Shown here in pieces: positions 41,693 to 50,475 of a stretch of DNA of 64,000 nt (position 1 is the first letter of the stretch; each line of letters opens with the position of its first letter). Both the position numbers and the translations under genes were made by a program. Source of the stretch: an uncultured Bacilli bacterium (lineage in GTDB: Bacteria; Bacillota_I; Bacilli_A; RF39; UBA660); NCBI GenBank assembly GCA_934096985.1, contig CAKONC010000002.1, forward strand, positions 62,001-126,000, in the 5' to 3' direction. A model generated the notes under the pieces. That model had not been told where the DNA came from, did no database searches, and worked only from the letters and a program-made list of their open reading frames with translations.

Positions 41693-42252
41693 AATTTTTC
41701 AATTAATTCAGGTTTTTTTAAAGTACTAAATCCCTTAATACCTTTTTCTTTAGCTATAGCTTTTAAATCAGTTAAACTCATTGATTCTAAATCTTCTTTT
41801 ATTTCTTCAACTTTAGCTTCAACTTTTTCTGCTGCTTTTTTTACAGTAGATTTAACTTCTTTAACTGTTTCTTTAATTTCTTCTTTAACCATTTCACCTA
41901 ATAAAGCTTTTTTAGCAGTAACTACTAAAGCTGAAAAACTTTTAGGATCATCAATTGCAAGTTCAGAAAGCATTTTACGATTAATTTCAATACCGGCTTT
42001 AGTTAAACCACTAATAAATTTAGAATAACTTATATCATTTTCTCTACAAGCAGCATTGATTCTCGTAATCCATAATTTTCTAAAATTTCTTTTATTTTGT
42101 TTACGATCTCTATAAGCGTAAGCTCCACTATGAAATAATTGTTCTTGAGCTGTTTTATATAATCTGTGTTTACTTCCAAAGTAACCCTTAGCTTCTTTTA
42201 AAACTTTTCTTCTTCTATTTTTAGCAACATTTCCGCCTTTAACTCTTGCCAT
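41683..42252 (-). CDS. rplT: Ribosomal protein L20 with a C-terminal Rho_N/SAP-like extension
   Basis: 189 residues. Residues 1-116 are a complete L20 (ARVKGGNVAKNRRRKVLKEAKGYFGSKHRLYKTAQEQLFHSGAYAYRDRK...). The next ~35 residues are a Glu/Lys-rich coiled-coil linker, and the end, MSLTDLKAIAKEKGIKGFSTLKKPELIEKLKK, is the helix-extended-helix of Rho_N/SAP domains, which bind nucleic acid. L20 normally ends at about 118. L20 is needed for early 50S assembly and, in Firmicutes, represses its own operon through the leader. Last gene of infC-rpmI-rplT. Confidence 0.97.
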   Translation of the reverse strand: MARVKGGNVAKNRRRKVLKEAKGYFGSKHRLYKTAQEQLFHSGAYAYRDRKQNKRNFRKLWITRINAACRENDISYSKFISGLTKAGIEINRKMLSELAIDDPKSFSALVVTAKKALLGEMVKEEIKETVKEVKSTVKKAAEKVEAKVEEIKEDLESMSLTDLKAIAKEKGIKGFSTLKKPELIEKLKK

Positions 42253-42266
42253 TAATTACACCACCC

Positions 42267-42461
42267 TTATATTACTTTAGAAAGGCCTTGAGCCATTCCT
42301 TTTGCTAATACGCCTTTTCCTCTTCTTTGACGAACAGACTTAGCACTATCCTTTCCAGTTTTGTGATTTGAATTACTCTTTTTAAAAGTAATTGTACCAT
42401 TTTTCTTTTTGTTTAACACTTTACTACTAGCTTTATGTGTTTTTTGTTTACATTTTCCCAT
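42267..42461 (-). CDS. rpmI: Ribosomal protein L35
   Basis: 64 residues. KQKTHKASSKVLNKKKNGTITFKKSNSNHKTGKDSAKSVRQRRGKGVLAKGMAQGL follows L35: basic, short, with the KTHK..SKR and H.TG.KS..R.R.L segments. Between infC and rplT, as in most bacteria. Confidence 0.96.
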   Translation of the reverse strand: MGKCKQKTHKASSKVLNKKKNGTITFKKSNSNHKTGKDSAKSVRQRRGKGVLAKGMAQGLSKVI

Positions 42462-42476
42462 AAATAAACTTCCTTT

Positions 42477-42998
42477 CTATTTTTTTGGAGCGAGCATCAT
42501 ATAAGCTTGACGACCATCCAATTGAGGTTTTTGTTCAACATCAGCAACTTCTGAAAGAGCTTCTGCAAATCTATTTAATACATCGTATCCAAGCTCTGGA
42601 TGAGCCATTTGTCTTCCTTTAAAACGAATAAATGCTTTAATTTTATGTCCTTTTTTCAAATAACTTTCAGCATTTCTTCGACGTGTTTCAAAATCACCAA
42701 CATCAATCGTAACAGATAAACGATATTCTTTTATTTCTTTGCTTGTTTCTCTTTGTTTTTTTTGTGCATCTTTTAATTTTTTTTGTTTTTCATAACGGAA
42801 TTTATTATAATCCATTATCTTAGTAACAGCAACACCATTACCTTGGTTCATTAAAACTAAATCTAGCCCAGCATAATTTGCAAGTGTAAGTGCATCACTT
42901 AGTTTTTTTATGCCCATTTTTTCCCCATTTGGACCTATTACCATTACTTCCTCAACTTTAATTTGATTATTAATTGGTAACTCTTCAATCTTTGCTAT
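42477..42998 (-). CDS. infC: Translation initiation factor IF-3, starting at a non-canonical AUA codon
   Basis: 173 residues if begun at ATA, 42998. The frame upstream of the first in-frame ATG (42944) is conserved IF-3 sequence: IEELPINNQIKVEEVMVIGPNGE, the N-terminal INEQI...V.LI...GE pattern, so starting at the ATG would cut the protein. A strong AAAGGAGG lies nine bases before the ATA. IF-3 genes are known for rare start codons (AUU in E. coli) because IF-3 itself rejects them, giving self-repression. N-domain to about 80; C-domain KEYRLSVTIDVGDFETRRRNAESYLKKGHKIKAFIRFKGRQMAHPELG. First gene of the operon. Confidence 0.93.
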   Translation of the reverse strand: MAKIEELPINNQIKVEEVMVIGPNGEKMGIKKLSDALTLANYAGLDLVLMNQGNGVAVTKIMDYNKFRYEKQKKLKDAQKKQRETSKEIKEYRLSVTIDVGDFETRRRNAESYLKKGHKIKAFIRFKGRQMAHPELGYDVLNRFAEALSEVADVEQKPQLDGRQAYMMLAPKK

Positions 42999-43027
42999 AT
43001 AGCTTCGCCTCCTTTAACATAATTAAA

Positions 43028-43125
43028 AAGGTGGATATAATTATCCACCTTAAAAAGCTAATATAATCATTAGGCCTTTTACCTATCAATATTCTTGATC
43101 AGGTGGATATTAATCTCTTTCCTTC
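43028..43125 (-). promoter_or_regulatory. infC-rpmI-rplT leader with attenuator (L20-leader type)
   Basis: A terminator stem (43028-43051: AAGGTGGATA, ATTA loop, TATCCACCTT on the RNA, then TTTTTAA) lies 30 nt before infC. About 50 nt upstream in the RNA a segment ATATCCACCT (43101-43110) repeats the 3' arm and can pair with the 5' arm AAGGTGGAT, forming an alternative structure without the terminator. A stable element between the two (AGGCCT region) could be the L20 site. This agrees with L20-responsive leaders known in Firmicutes. Confidence 0.78.
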
Positions 43126-43206
43126 GTTAACTACAAATAGTTTACACTTAAATATATGTTTTGTCAAGTACATTATTCCCTTTAATGTCAAACATTTTAA
43201 ATCTGA

Positions 43207-44244
43207 CTATTTTTCTTTTTTGTCTTCCTTTATTTCAGATGTTTTAAATCCATAATGTGTACGTATTTTATTTTCTAATTCACATTTTAATGCAGGATTA
43301 TTTTTTAAATACGTTTTAACATTTTCTTTTCCTTGACCAATTTTTTCTCCATTATATGAATACCAAGCACCACTTTTATCAATTATGTCAATGTCACTTG
43401 CTAAATCAATAATTTCACCTTCTCGAGATATACCTTCACCATACATTATATCAACACAAGCAGTTCTAAATGGTGGAGAAACTTTATTTTTTACAACTTT
43501 AATATTTACTTTATTACCAATTACAGTATCTCCACTCTTAATTTGTTCTCCTTTTCGAATATCAAGTCTAACACTTGCATAGAACTTTAGTGCTCTTCCT
43601 CCTGGAGTAGTTTCAGGATTACCAAACATAATGCCAACTTTTTCTCTTAATTGATTAATAAAAATACATGTTGTTTTGCTTTTATTCATATTGCCTGATA
43701 GTTTTCTTAACGCCTGGCTCATAAGTCTTGCCTGAAGTCCCACATGAGAGTCTCCCATTTCTCCATCAATTTCTGCCTGAGGTACAAGTGCTGCAACTGA
43801 ATCGATTACAATCAAATCTACAGCTTCACTTTTAACTAAAGCATCACAAATTTCTAATGCTTGCTCACCAGTATCAGGTTGACTTAATAATAAATTATTA
43901 ATATTAACTCCTAAATTTTTTGCATACACTGGATCAAGAGCATGTTCAGCATCTATAAATGCTGCTCTTCCACCTTTCTTTTGAACCTCAGCTATAGCTT
44001 GCAATGCAATTGTTGTTTTACCACTACTTTCAGGTCCAAATATTTCGATAATTCTTCCTACAGGAAAGCCACCAACGCCTAATGCTATATCAAGAGAAAG
44101 TGATCCCGAAGAAGTAGTATCAATTTCAATATGCTCCTCATTACCAAGACGCATAATTGCACCTTTACCAAATTGTTTTTCTATATCAGCAAGAACTTGT
44201 TCTAGTACCTTATCTTTATCCTTTTCATCTTTTGTTATTTTCAT
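43207..44244 (-). CDS. recA: RecA recombinase
   Basis: 345 residues. EIFGPESSGKTTIALQAIAEVQKKGG (Walker A), FIDAEHALDPVYA, DLIVIDSVAALVPQAEIDGEMGD (Walker B and L1), FINQLREKVGIMFGNPETTPGGRALKFYASVRLDIR (L2 and following). C-terminal domain short with an acidic/basic tail. Catalyses strand exchange and LexA autocleavage. Stands alone with an AGGAGAA site; no recX, and no LexA box that I can identify upstream. Confidence 0.99.
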   Translation of the reverse strand: MKITKDEKDKDKVLEQVLADIEKQFGKGAIMRLGNEEHIEIDTTSSGSLSLDIALGVGGFPVGRIIEIFGPESSGKTTIALQAIAEVQKKGGRAAFIDAEHALDPVYAKNLGVNINNLLLSQPDTGEQALEICDALVKSEAVDLIVIDSVAALVPQAEIDGEMGDSHVGLQARLMSQALRKLSGNMNKSKTTCIFINQLREKVGIMFGNPETTPGGRALKFYASVRLDIRKGEQIKSGDTVIGNKVNIKVVKNKVSPPFRTACVDIMYGEGISREGEIIDLASDIDIIDKSGAWYSYNGEKIGQGKENVKTYLKNNPALKCELENKIRTHYGFKTSEIKEDKKEK

Positions 44245-44371
44245 ATGTTCTCCTTACTAAAACTCTGACATTTTCATTGTATCTTACTTATAATTAAAAG
44301 TAAAGATACAATACGTCTAAGATAATTTAATTATAGTATACATGGTTTAATTTGTCAAGAACATTTGTTTG

Positions 44372-45124
44372 CTATTTTCTGGCAACTATACCATAGTATC
44401 TTCTTATAAGCTTAATTTTCCCATTATAAGTGTTTCTAGCGATATATTTATCAAGTTTTTCATCATCAATTTCATTTGATTGAATTATTTTTTCATCATC
44501 AAAATCATTTATTATTGGAACTTTTAATAGAAAATTTTTAAAAATTTTTTTATTTTTAAAGTATTCTCTTTCATGGATTGGCACAAGTTCTACGTCTCTA
44601 AAACCTGCACTTAATACATTTTCATAATCGATTATACTTATAGGCTTTTTTGGGGGCTCATTTTTTTTGCCAAATATTAATTTCAATTCATAGCAATCAT
44701 ATTTATCAACACCTCTAATAAAAAGATAACCACCATTTTTTAATGAATCATATATTTGTTTAGGAGATGTAACAGTGTTTCTTGCAACAATTACATCATA
44801 ATAATTTTTAGGTACATTCATTTTTAAATTATCCATTATTTTAAAAGATATATTTTTCCTTTTACTTAATATAAGATTTTTCTTTGCGGTTTTAATCATT
44901 TGTTTTGAATAATCAGTTCCAATTATTTCTTTTACATCTGGATAATTTTTAAGTAATTTTTCTCCACCGCCAGTACCAAGATCTAGTATTTTTGAATTTT
45001 TATTACATACTTTTTTTATATTTTCATAAAGGTCCCAGTTTGTTAATTTTTCACTTTCAATTTCAAATTTGCTAAAATCCCAATTCTTTGTTTTTTCATA
45101 AAAATCTTTTTCTAAAATTTTCAT
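44372..45124 (-). CDS. Class I SAM-dependent methyltransferase
   Basis: 250 residues from ATG at 45124 (GGATGG site ahead; the longer frame adds six residues). SKILDLGTGGGEKLL (about 48-62) is motif I, EIIGTDYSKQMIKTAKKNL motif II with the acidic residue, YYDVIVARNTV motif IV. The C-terminal half (KPISIIDYENVLSAGFRDVELVPIHEREYFKNKKIF) matches the general methyltransferase type 11 group. Substrate unknown. Preceded by an unusual structured leader (45166-45249), which may control it. Confidence 0.88.
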   Translation of the reverse strand: MKILEKDFYEKTKNWDFSKFEIESEKLTNWDLYENIKKVCNKNSKILDLGTGGGEKLLKNYPDVKEIIGTDYSKQMIKTAKKNLILSKRKNISFKIMDNLKMNVPKNYYDVIVARNTVTSPKQIYDSLKNGGYLFIRGVDKYDCYELKLIFGKKNEPPKKPISIIDYENVLSAGFRDVELVPIHEREYFKNKKIFKNFLLKVPIINDFDDEKIIQSNEIDDEKLDKYIARNTYNGKIKLIRRYYGIVARK

Positions 45125-45165
45125 AACTACCATCCTTTTCATTTAAATTCATCGTGATTGTAAAA

Positions 45166-45249
45166 AATAAAAAAGAACCTCCTTTCATGAACATACGACA
45201 AAAACCAATCACAAATAATTGTGTATGATTATTTGCCATTCATGAGGAG
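45166..45249 (-). promoter_or_regulatory. Branched hairpin ending in a T-run: terminator or riboswitch-like leader
   Basis: In RNA direction: CTCCTCATGAA (45249-45239) pairs with TTCATGAAAGGAG (45191-45179), enclosing a second hairpin CAAATAAT / ATTATTTG (45235-45212), and a long T-run follows (45177-45155). It lies about 40-50 nt before the methyltransferase and after the N-hydrolase gene. It may be a plain operon terminator, but the branched loop and the 90 nt of non-coding sequence before it are larger than usual. No known riboswitch motif recognised. Confidence 0.55.
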
Positions 45250-45354
45250 ATTCTTAAGACTTCTCATTATTCCTTTAAACTATTCAGTTTATCTGGTAGT
45301 AAAACGCGAATGGACTAATTGAATTACTACAAACAAAATATAACATATTAAGAT

Positions 45355-45750
45355 TTATTTTTCAAGAAAGTTTTTTATTATTTCAATTTCTTCATTAATA
45401 TCTTTATAAGATTTAACAATAAAGTTATTACATCCCCTTGGAAGAGATGAAGGTAGTGGCATATTTTCATCATATACTACTAAAGTTTTAGTTTTAAGCA
45501 TATGAAAAACTCCAAGTTCAAAGCCAACACCAGTCGATGGAATAGAAATATCTGCAATGCATACATCTGCATTATTCATATTATTATAGTCTCTGTTAAA
45601 TACAACTTCTGGTTCATAATCTTTAACTACCTTATCAGCCACAAATTCATTTAAAATAGTCCCATAATTTTTTAAATAATTAATAATTTGTTCATAATTT
45701 TCTTGTTTTTCTCTACTACCAGTCATTGAACCACAAAAATATAATTTCAT
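45355..45750 (-). CDS. 2'-deoxynucleoside 5'-phosphate N-hydrolase-like protein (DNPH1/Rcl type)
   Basis: 131 residues. KLYFCGSMTGSRE (2-14), YGTILNEFVADKVV, DYNNMNNADVCIADISIPSTGVGFELGVFHM: the CGS.RG.R...FG.VLTEHV...D...AEVT.PSLGVGYELG pattern of DNPH1, including the Glu nucleophile in GFELG. Cleaves the N-glycosidic bond of deoxynucleoside 5'-monophosphates; the wider family includes nucleoside 2-deoxyribosyltransferases, which remain possible. Its start shares a base with the dnaI stop, so it belongs to the dnaB-dnaI operon. Confidence 0.82.
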   Translation of the reverse strand: MKLYFCGSMTGSREKQENYEQIINYLKNYGTILNEFVADKVVKDYEPEVVFNRDYNNMNNADVCIADISIPSTGVGFELGVFHMLKTKTLVVYDENMPLPSSLPRGCNNFIVKSYKDINEEIEIIKNFLEK

Positions 45751-46628
45751 TAATTTCTCCTATTCTTACTTATAAGTTCCATATCAATTGTAAGCTGCTT
45801 AATTCTTTCTATAATTCTTCTTGCTTTAACAAAATCAATATTATCTTTTGTCAAAGATAAATGTTTTTCTAACTCAGTAATATTTAAGTTACTCGTAAAA
45901 AACGTTGTCATATGTTTATTCATTCGAGCTTGTAAAATAGTTCCAAGTATCTCATCTCTTCCCCAAGCTGTTACATTTTCAGCACCAATATCATCTAAAA
46001 CAAGTATATCTACTAAGCTATACTTTCTTACTTTACTATCTACTAAACTCAAATCATCTTTTAAAATTCTTAAAAGTTCTGGATAATAAACAATTTCATA
46101 ATTAATATCTTTTTTAATTTTAAGTTCATTTAATAAAGCTGCAACTAAAAAAGTTTTACCACTGCCAAAGCTTCCATGTAAATATAATCCTTTTAATCCA
46201 TTTTCAGGTTCATACTCGTCATAAAATTTTTTTAAAAATTTAATCAGCTCTACTCTATTTTTATCACTTACATCAATGTCCTTCATTCGAGCATTTAATA
46301 GTTCATTATTTTCATCTTGCTTGCTAATTTTTTCTTCTTGCTCTTTTAATTTTTTACACTTTGCATAACCAAAATAAATTTTACTTTCTTTATTTTCCGG
46401 ATAATAAACATAACCTTTAATTTTATTTTTACATTCATTAAGACTTTTACAATTTTTACAATGATTTAGTTCCTCCAAAGTTTCTTCAAAAGATGATAAA
46501 TTATTAATAATTTCCTTTTCAGGTACTTTAAACTTTTTAACTAAAGCAGAAAAATTTGGATCTAACTTAATTTTCAAATAATTCTCTTTTAAAATATTTT
46601 CATTATAATTGCGTCCTATTTTCTCCAT
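45750..46628 (-). CDS. dnaI: Primosomal helicase loader DnaI
   Basis: 292 residues. The N-terminal domain has a zinc-type Cys set (CKNCKSLNECK...YAKCKKL, about 57-95), then a AAA+ domain: GLYLHGSFGSGKTFLVAALLNEL (Walker A), LVDILVLDDIGAENVTAWGRDEILGTILQARM (Walker B), TTFFTSNLNITELEKHL (sensor 1), KARRIIERI (Arg finger). Loads the replicative helicase with DnaB/DnaD in Firmicutes. Shares one base with dnaB (TAATG-type overlap). Confidence 0.95.
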   Translation of the reverse strand: MEKIGRNYNENILKENYLKIKLDPNFSALVKKFKVPEKEIINNLSSFEETLEELNHCKNCKSLNECKNKIKGYVYYPENKESKIYFGYAKCKKLKEQEEKISKQDENNELLNARMKDIDVSDKNRVELIKFLKKFYDEYEPENGLKGLYLHGSFGSGKTFLVAALLNELKIKKDINYEIVYYPELLRILKDDLSLVDSKVRKYSLVDILVLDDIGAENVTAWGRDEILGTILQARMNKHMTTFFTSNLNITELEKHLSLTKDNIDFVKARRIIERIKQLTIDMELISKNRRN

Positions 46629-47893
46629 TATTTAAACTCCTTTAATAAATCATTTAATTCATCTTGTTCTTCTTTTGAAGCATCATTACTTTCTATATGT
46701 GCATGAAACCAAGCTGGTTCTTCACTTTTTTTAGAAACAACTTTTTTATTTTTATTTATTCGTTTTTGTTCTTTCTCAGCAAAATTCATAGCCTCTTCAG
46801 CAGTTTTTAAATCCGCTCTTTTCCACTGACCTGCAATGGCTTCAACATAAGCATTCGTAAGTTTATTATTATTTATTCTCAAACAATAATCAAGTAAAAC
46901 ATTTACTACTGCTGGGGGAAGTTCAAGTTCTACAAGAAGTTTTTCTACAAGTCTTAAATCTTTTGCTGTAGGTGTTGCCCCTTTATTTTTACATTTTAAA
47001 AATTCATATGGACTTATACTTTCAAACATTGAAATAATTTGAGCATGAAGTGAGTTATCTCCACTTGCTTTTTTTAAATATTCAGGTTGCGTACGATATA
47101 CAAGAGTTGGCAAATTATTTGAGGATAAATTATAACTTTTTCGAGCATTTATTCTTAAAACCTTTTTATCAATCATACCAAATTCGTTTAAGCTAGACCT
47201 AATAAGTTCTGTCATTTTTAAAGTATCATAATTATATATAAATGAAAGATTATCAATTAAATCTTTAGTTTTTTTATTAAATGCTTTTTCAGACATAATA
47301 TTTTTAGGAATTGCATTATTAATTTTTTCATAATCAATTTTACTATTAAGTCCTATAGAACCTGATATTCTATCTTTACCATCAAAGCTTATATTAAAGC
47401 TTTCTGACTTATATACCTCATCCATCTTTTTAGTAACGTCATTATAATTTGAGTAATCATATCTTTTCTTTTGATGAATACTCAAAAGTTTTTCATATTC
47501 TTCACTACCAATATTACTATATAATACAATATTTAAAATAGGATGATTAAAAAATTCTGACGGTAACAAAGGAGAATAAAGTTCATAAATATATTCTTTT
47601 ACATTACCATCTTTTAAATAACTTTTCAAAAGTCCTACAGCCTCTAAAGCTTGTCTTGCTTTAAATACATTTTCTTTGCTTTCTTTAAGAAGAGTAATTA
47701 AATGATGATGAATTAACTCTTCACTACATTCTTCTTGAATATTTAAATCTTGCCACAAAGTTAAATATAAACTTACTGCTCTGCAACCGATTATTGGCAT
47801 ATAAAAAGATATTAAGATTTTTTTATCATTATCACTTAATATAGTTTTATTAATAACTTTATATTTATCTGCAGGTAAAAATAAATCATTCAT
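46628..47893 (-). CDS. dnaB: DnaB/DnaD-type replication initiation and membrane attachment protein
   Basis: 421 residues. Begins LPADKYKVINKTILSDNDKKILISFYMPIIGCRAVSLYLTLW, the winged-helix DDBH1 domain of Bacillus-type DnaB. The C-terminal DDBH2 domain (LSPYEFLKCKNKGATPTAKDLRLVEKLLVELELPPAVVNVLLDYCLRINNNKLTNAYVEAIAGQWKRADLKTAEEAM) contains the YxxxIxxxW-like motif (AYVEAIAGQW). Not the helicase of the same name in E. coli. Works with DnaD and DnaI in helicase loading at the origin. Confidence 0.93.
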   Translation of the reverse strand: MNDLFLPADKYKVINKTILSDNDKKILISFYMPIIGCRAVSLYLTLWQDLNIQEECSEELIHHHLITLLKESKENVFKARQALEAVGLLKSYLKDGNVKEYIYELYSPLLPSEFFNHPILNIVLYSNIGSEEYEKLLSIHQKKRYDYSNYNDVTKKMDEVYKSESFNISFDGKDRISGSIGLNSKIDYEKINNAIPKNIMSEKAFNKKTKDLIDNLSFIYNYDTLKMTELIRSSLNEFGMIDKKVLRINARKSYNLSSNNLPTLVYRTQPEYLKKASGDNSLHAQIISMFESISPYEFLKCKNKGATPTAKDLRLVEKLLVELELPPAVVNVLLDYCLRINNNKLTNAYVEAIAGQWKRADLKTAEEAMNFAEKEQKRINKNKKVVSKKSEEPAWFHAHIESNDASKEEQDELNDLLKEFK

Positions 47894-47960
47894 AAATTTC
47901 CTCTACAAGTATTATAAGTTATTAAATTAAAAATCACAACAAAAAAAATAATCTTATCGA

Positions 47961-48446
47961 TTATCTTTTCATTTCTGAATCAAGTTCTTTAACCTTACCA
48001 GCAATTTGAATTTTAACATTTCCTAAAGGAATTGTACAAGGTACTTCAGCACCAATCAATTGGCCATTAATTGCCATACCCATCGGAGAATTTAAACTTA
48101 CAACGTCACGACTAAATCCCATTACTTCACTAGCCAAAGTGACTACCATTGTAAATGATTCACCTAACTCATCAGTAACAATAAGTTCAACTTTGTCGCC
48201 AAGACCTACAGTTTCTACATTATTTAATGATGGGTCAACAATCTCAGCACTATTTAATTCACGATTGATTTTATCAATTTCATTTTTAGTCATTTCTTCT
48301 TGTTCAGTAATTAAATTAAAATAAGGTTCATCATTTCCAGCTCCACCTTGAAATAATTGTTTTTCTTGATTAATTCTTGCAAGACGAGCATTTAGTTCAT
48401 CAACACGCTTATTTTTCATTTGAACTTCTTCAATTGTTAATTTCAT
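47961..48446 (-). CDS. greA: GreA/GreB-family transcript cleavage factor-like protein
   Basis: 161 residues, typical length. An N-terminal coiled coil (VDELNARLARINQEKQL...EEMTKNEIDKINRELNSAEIV) is followed by the FKBP-like C-domain (VGLGDKVELIVTDELGESFTMVV...NSPMGMAINGQLIGAEVPCTIPLGNVKIQIAGKV, the SP.G.AL.G...G....P.G family pattern). The acidic tip pair of GreA is DEP-like here (GNDEPYF), so cleavage activity is plausible. Other rnk/Gre-like factors cannot be excluded. Confidence 0.8.
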   Translation of the reverse strand: MKLTIEEVQMKNKRVDELNARLARINQEKQLFQGGAGNDEPYFNLITEQEEMTKNEIDKINRELNSAEIVDPSLNNVETVGLGDKVELIVTDELGESFTMVVTLASEVMGFSRDVVSLNSPMGMAINGQLIGAEVPCTIPLGNVKIQIAGKVKELDSEMKR

Positions 48447-48503
48447 TCTATCACCCTTTCAATTATCTAAATAATATCATATTTATCATTTTTTATCAAC
48501 TAT

Positions 48504-49553
48504 TTAAAAATTTTTCATAAGTTTTATAATTCTATAAACTCCATATTTTTCATTTGATTTTTTATATTTTTTTATCATTTTATTTAAACTATAAACATTA
48601 AAATATGTTACATCTTCTTTTTGCATTGCATACTCTACAATTTTAATAACAAGTTTTTCGTTTGTATCTGCATTAAACAAAGTTTTATATTTTAGTATAT
48701 CTTTACTAGAAACATTTTTTAAAACAAAGTTGTAATACCAAGATGGACACTTTTTAAATATATATCTTTCTCCGGGATAACCTTTTAAAACTTTAAGTGT
48801 ATCATAATAACCTATTTGAATATTTTCGTGTATGGCTTTTTTATTAACTGTTAAAGTTGAACTAAGTTTTCTGGTAGGCACTATTGTAACTACTTTATTT
48901 TTATCAATAAGTTTTTTCTTAAAACCCATTCCTTTAAGCTCTACTCTATATACTTTATCATAACCTTTTTTTAGCATCATATTTGCAGGACAATTATCAT
49001 ATATCCCACCATCGAAATAATAACTATCATCTTCGAGTTTTTCCATTTTAAATACAGGTAAATAGCAACTTGAAATTATATAATTATTTATAGAACCTTT
49101 TTTCATATCATCTTTAAAAAGTTCTAAGGGTTTCAGATCTTTTAATCTATAAGTAATAAGTCCAAAATCAGTTTTACTATTTCTAATTTTTTCCTCAAGA
49201 TTAAAGTCTTTTAAAGTTTTCTCAAGTCCATCAATACTTATTCCTTTATTTTTTAATATCTTAGAAAAATTTTCAAATCCAAGTTTTAATAACTCAATTT
49301 CATCTTTATTTTCTTTATTAACCGAGTCGACATATTTTTTATCATAGCCAAGAATTTTTCCAATATCGGCATTATTCCAAAAATCAAGTAATTCTTTCTC
49401 CATATTTGCAACAATCATTGCGGCATTAAATGAGCCAATAGATGTTCCACATACGCAGTCAAATTTTATATGACATTTCTTAAATGCATAATAAGCGCCT
49501 ATTTGATAACTACCTTTTACTCCTCCACCAGCTAAAGCAAGACCTATTTTCAA
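48504..49553 (-). CDS. Patatin-like phospholipase
   Basis: 349 residues. LALAGGGVKGSYQIGAYYAF (oxyanion hole), CGTSIGSFNAAM (nucleophile Ser38 in GxSxG) and YYFDGGIYDNCP (catalytic Asp181 in DGG) complete the patatin dyad. A deacylase of lipids, cytoplasmic or membrane-associated; substrate not evident. Overlaps the SDR gene by 4 bp (ATGA). Confidence 0.93.
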   Translation of the reverse strand: MKIGLALAGGGVKGSYQIGAYYAFKKCHIKFDCVCGTSIGSFNAAMIVANMEKELLDFWNNADIGKILGYDKKYVDSVNKENKDEIELLKLGFENFSKILKNKGISIDGLEKTLKDFNLEEKIRNSKTDFGLITYRLKDLKPLELFKDDMKKGSINNYIISSCYLPVFKMEKLEDDSYYFDGGIYDNCPANMMLKKGYDKVYRVELKGMGFKKKLIDKNKVVTIVPTRKLSSTLTVNKKAIHENIQIGYYDTLKVLKGYPGERYIFKKCPSWYYNFVLKNVSSKDILKYKTLFNADTNEKLVIKIVEYAMQKEDVTYFNVYSLNKMIKKYKKSNEKYGVYRIIKLMKNF

Positions 49554-50467
49554 TCTTTCACCCCTTTAATTTTTAATAATATCTTTCCGAAAAATATATT
49601 TATTTTTCGATTTTTACTTCTTCTTTTAAGTTTCATATAATAACTTTCAATTGAATCATTTTTATATTCTAAAACATTATTAAACTTTTCACTATCTTTA
49701 AGTACTGGACTATAAAAATATTCATCTAAAAATAATTTTTCTAGTATATATTTAAAACTTATTCCATGATACTTTAATATATTATTAACTAAATCATTAT
49801 AATTGCATCTGATAAGACCAATATTAATTATTTTTTTATTTAAAGATGCACCTTTATCAATTATTTTACAAAATGCATAGGAGGCATCTTCTTTGGTAAT
49901 ACACTCAATTAATCCTGGATGAACTTTATACATAAATGAGTCTGTTCTAAGATCTCCTAAAACCAAAGGGACTCTTACAATTGTATAATTTTTACATTTT
50001 TTTTGAATTAATTTTTCTGTCTTATATTTAGCATTATTATAGTAATCTAGTTTATCAACTTTAATATCACTATTTACATTTCCTTCATTTTCACCATATA
50101 GGCTTGTCGAAGAAGCATATATTAAATGACACTGCGGATTATAATAAATTATTGCTTTAACAATGTTTTCTGTTACATTGTATTCAATAATATCAGATAA
50201 CCCTTTTTTATAATATGAAAGAGGTGGCAAACATGTAGCTAAATTAAATACATAATCATGATCTTTTACAAGTACCTCAATTAAACTTCGATCAAGACCA
50301 TCTGAATAAATTACATTTACTCTTTTTCGATATTTCTTGAGTTTTTTTTCAACTTTTGCATTTTTTAAATCCATTACAGTAATTTCATATTTGCCTTCGG
50401 ATAATAAATATTTAAGTAAGGAAAGTCCAATAGTTCCCGAAGCACCTATAATTAAAATTTTCTTCAT
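49550..50467 (-). CDS. NAD-dependent epimerase/dehydratase (extended SDR)
   Basis: 305 residues. KILIIGASGTIGLSLLKYLL (GxxGxxG, 4-23), VMDLKN (acidic dinucleotide residue), YVFNLATCLPPLSYY, YASSTSLYGENEG (catalytic Ser/Thr region) and a Tyr-Lys pair near YYNNAKYKTEK. Sugar-nucleotide or lipid-modifying role; the coupled patatin gene suggests an envelope or lipid context (inference). Confidence 0.85.
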   Translation of the reverse strand: MKKILIIGASGTIGLSLLKYLLSEGKYEITVMDLKNAKVEKKLKKYRKRVNVIYSDGLDRSLIEVLVKDHDYVFNLATCLPPLSYYKKGLSDIIEYNVTENIVKAIIYYNPQCHLIYASSTSLYGENEGNVNSDIKVDKLDYYNNAKYKTEKLIQKKCKNYTIVRVPLVLGDLRTDSFMYKVHPGLIECITKEDASYAFCKIIDKGASLNKKIINIGLIRCNYNDLVNNILKYHGISFKYILEKLFLDEYFYSPVLKDSEKFNNVLEYKNDSIESYYMKLKRRSKNRKINIFFGKILLKIKGVKD

Positions 50468-50475
50468 TGTTACTC

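Noticed and set aside
42477..42944. infC starting at ATG 42944
   Set aside because: Would remove 18 conserved N-terminal residues and leave the strong ribosome site 60 bp upstream unused.
43028..43125. T-box leader upstream of infC
   Set aside because: No TGGNACC antiterminator bulge; the gene set points to an L20 leader.
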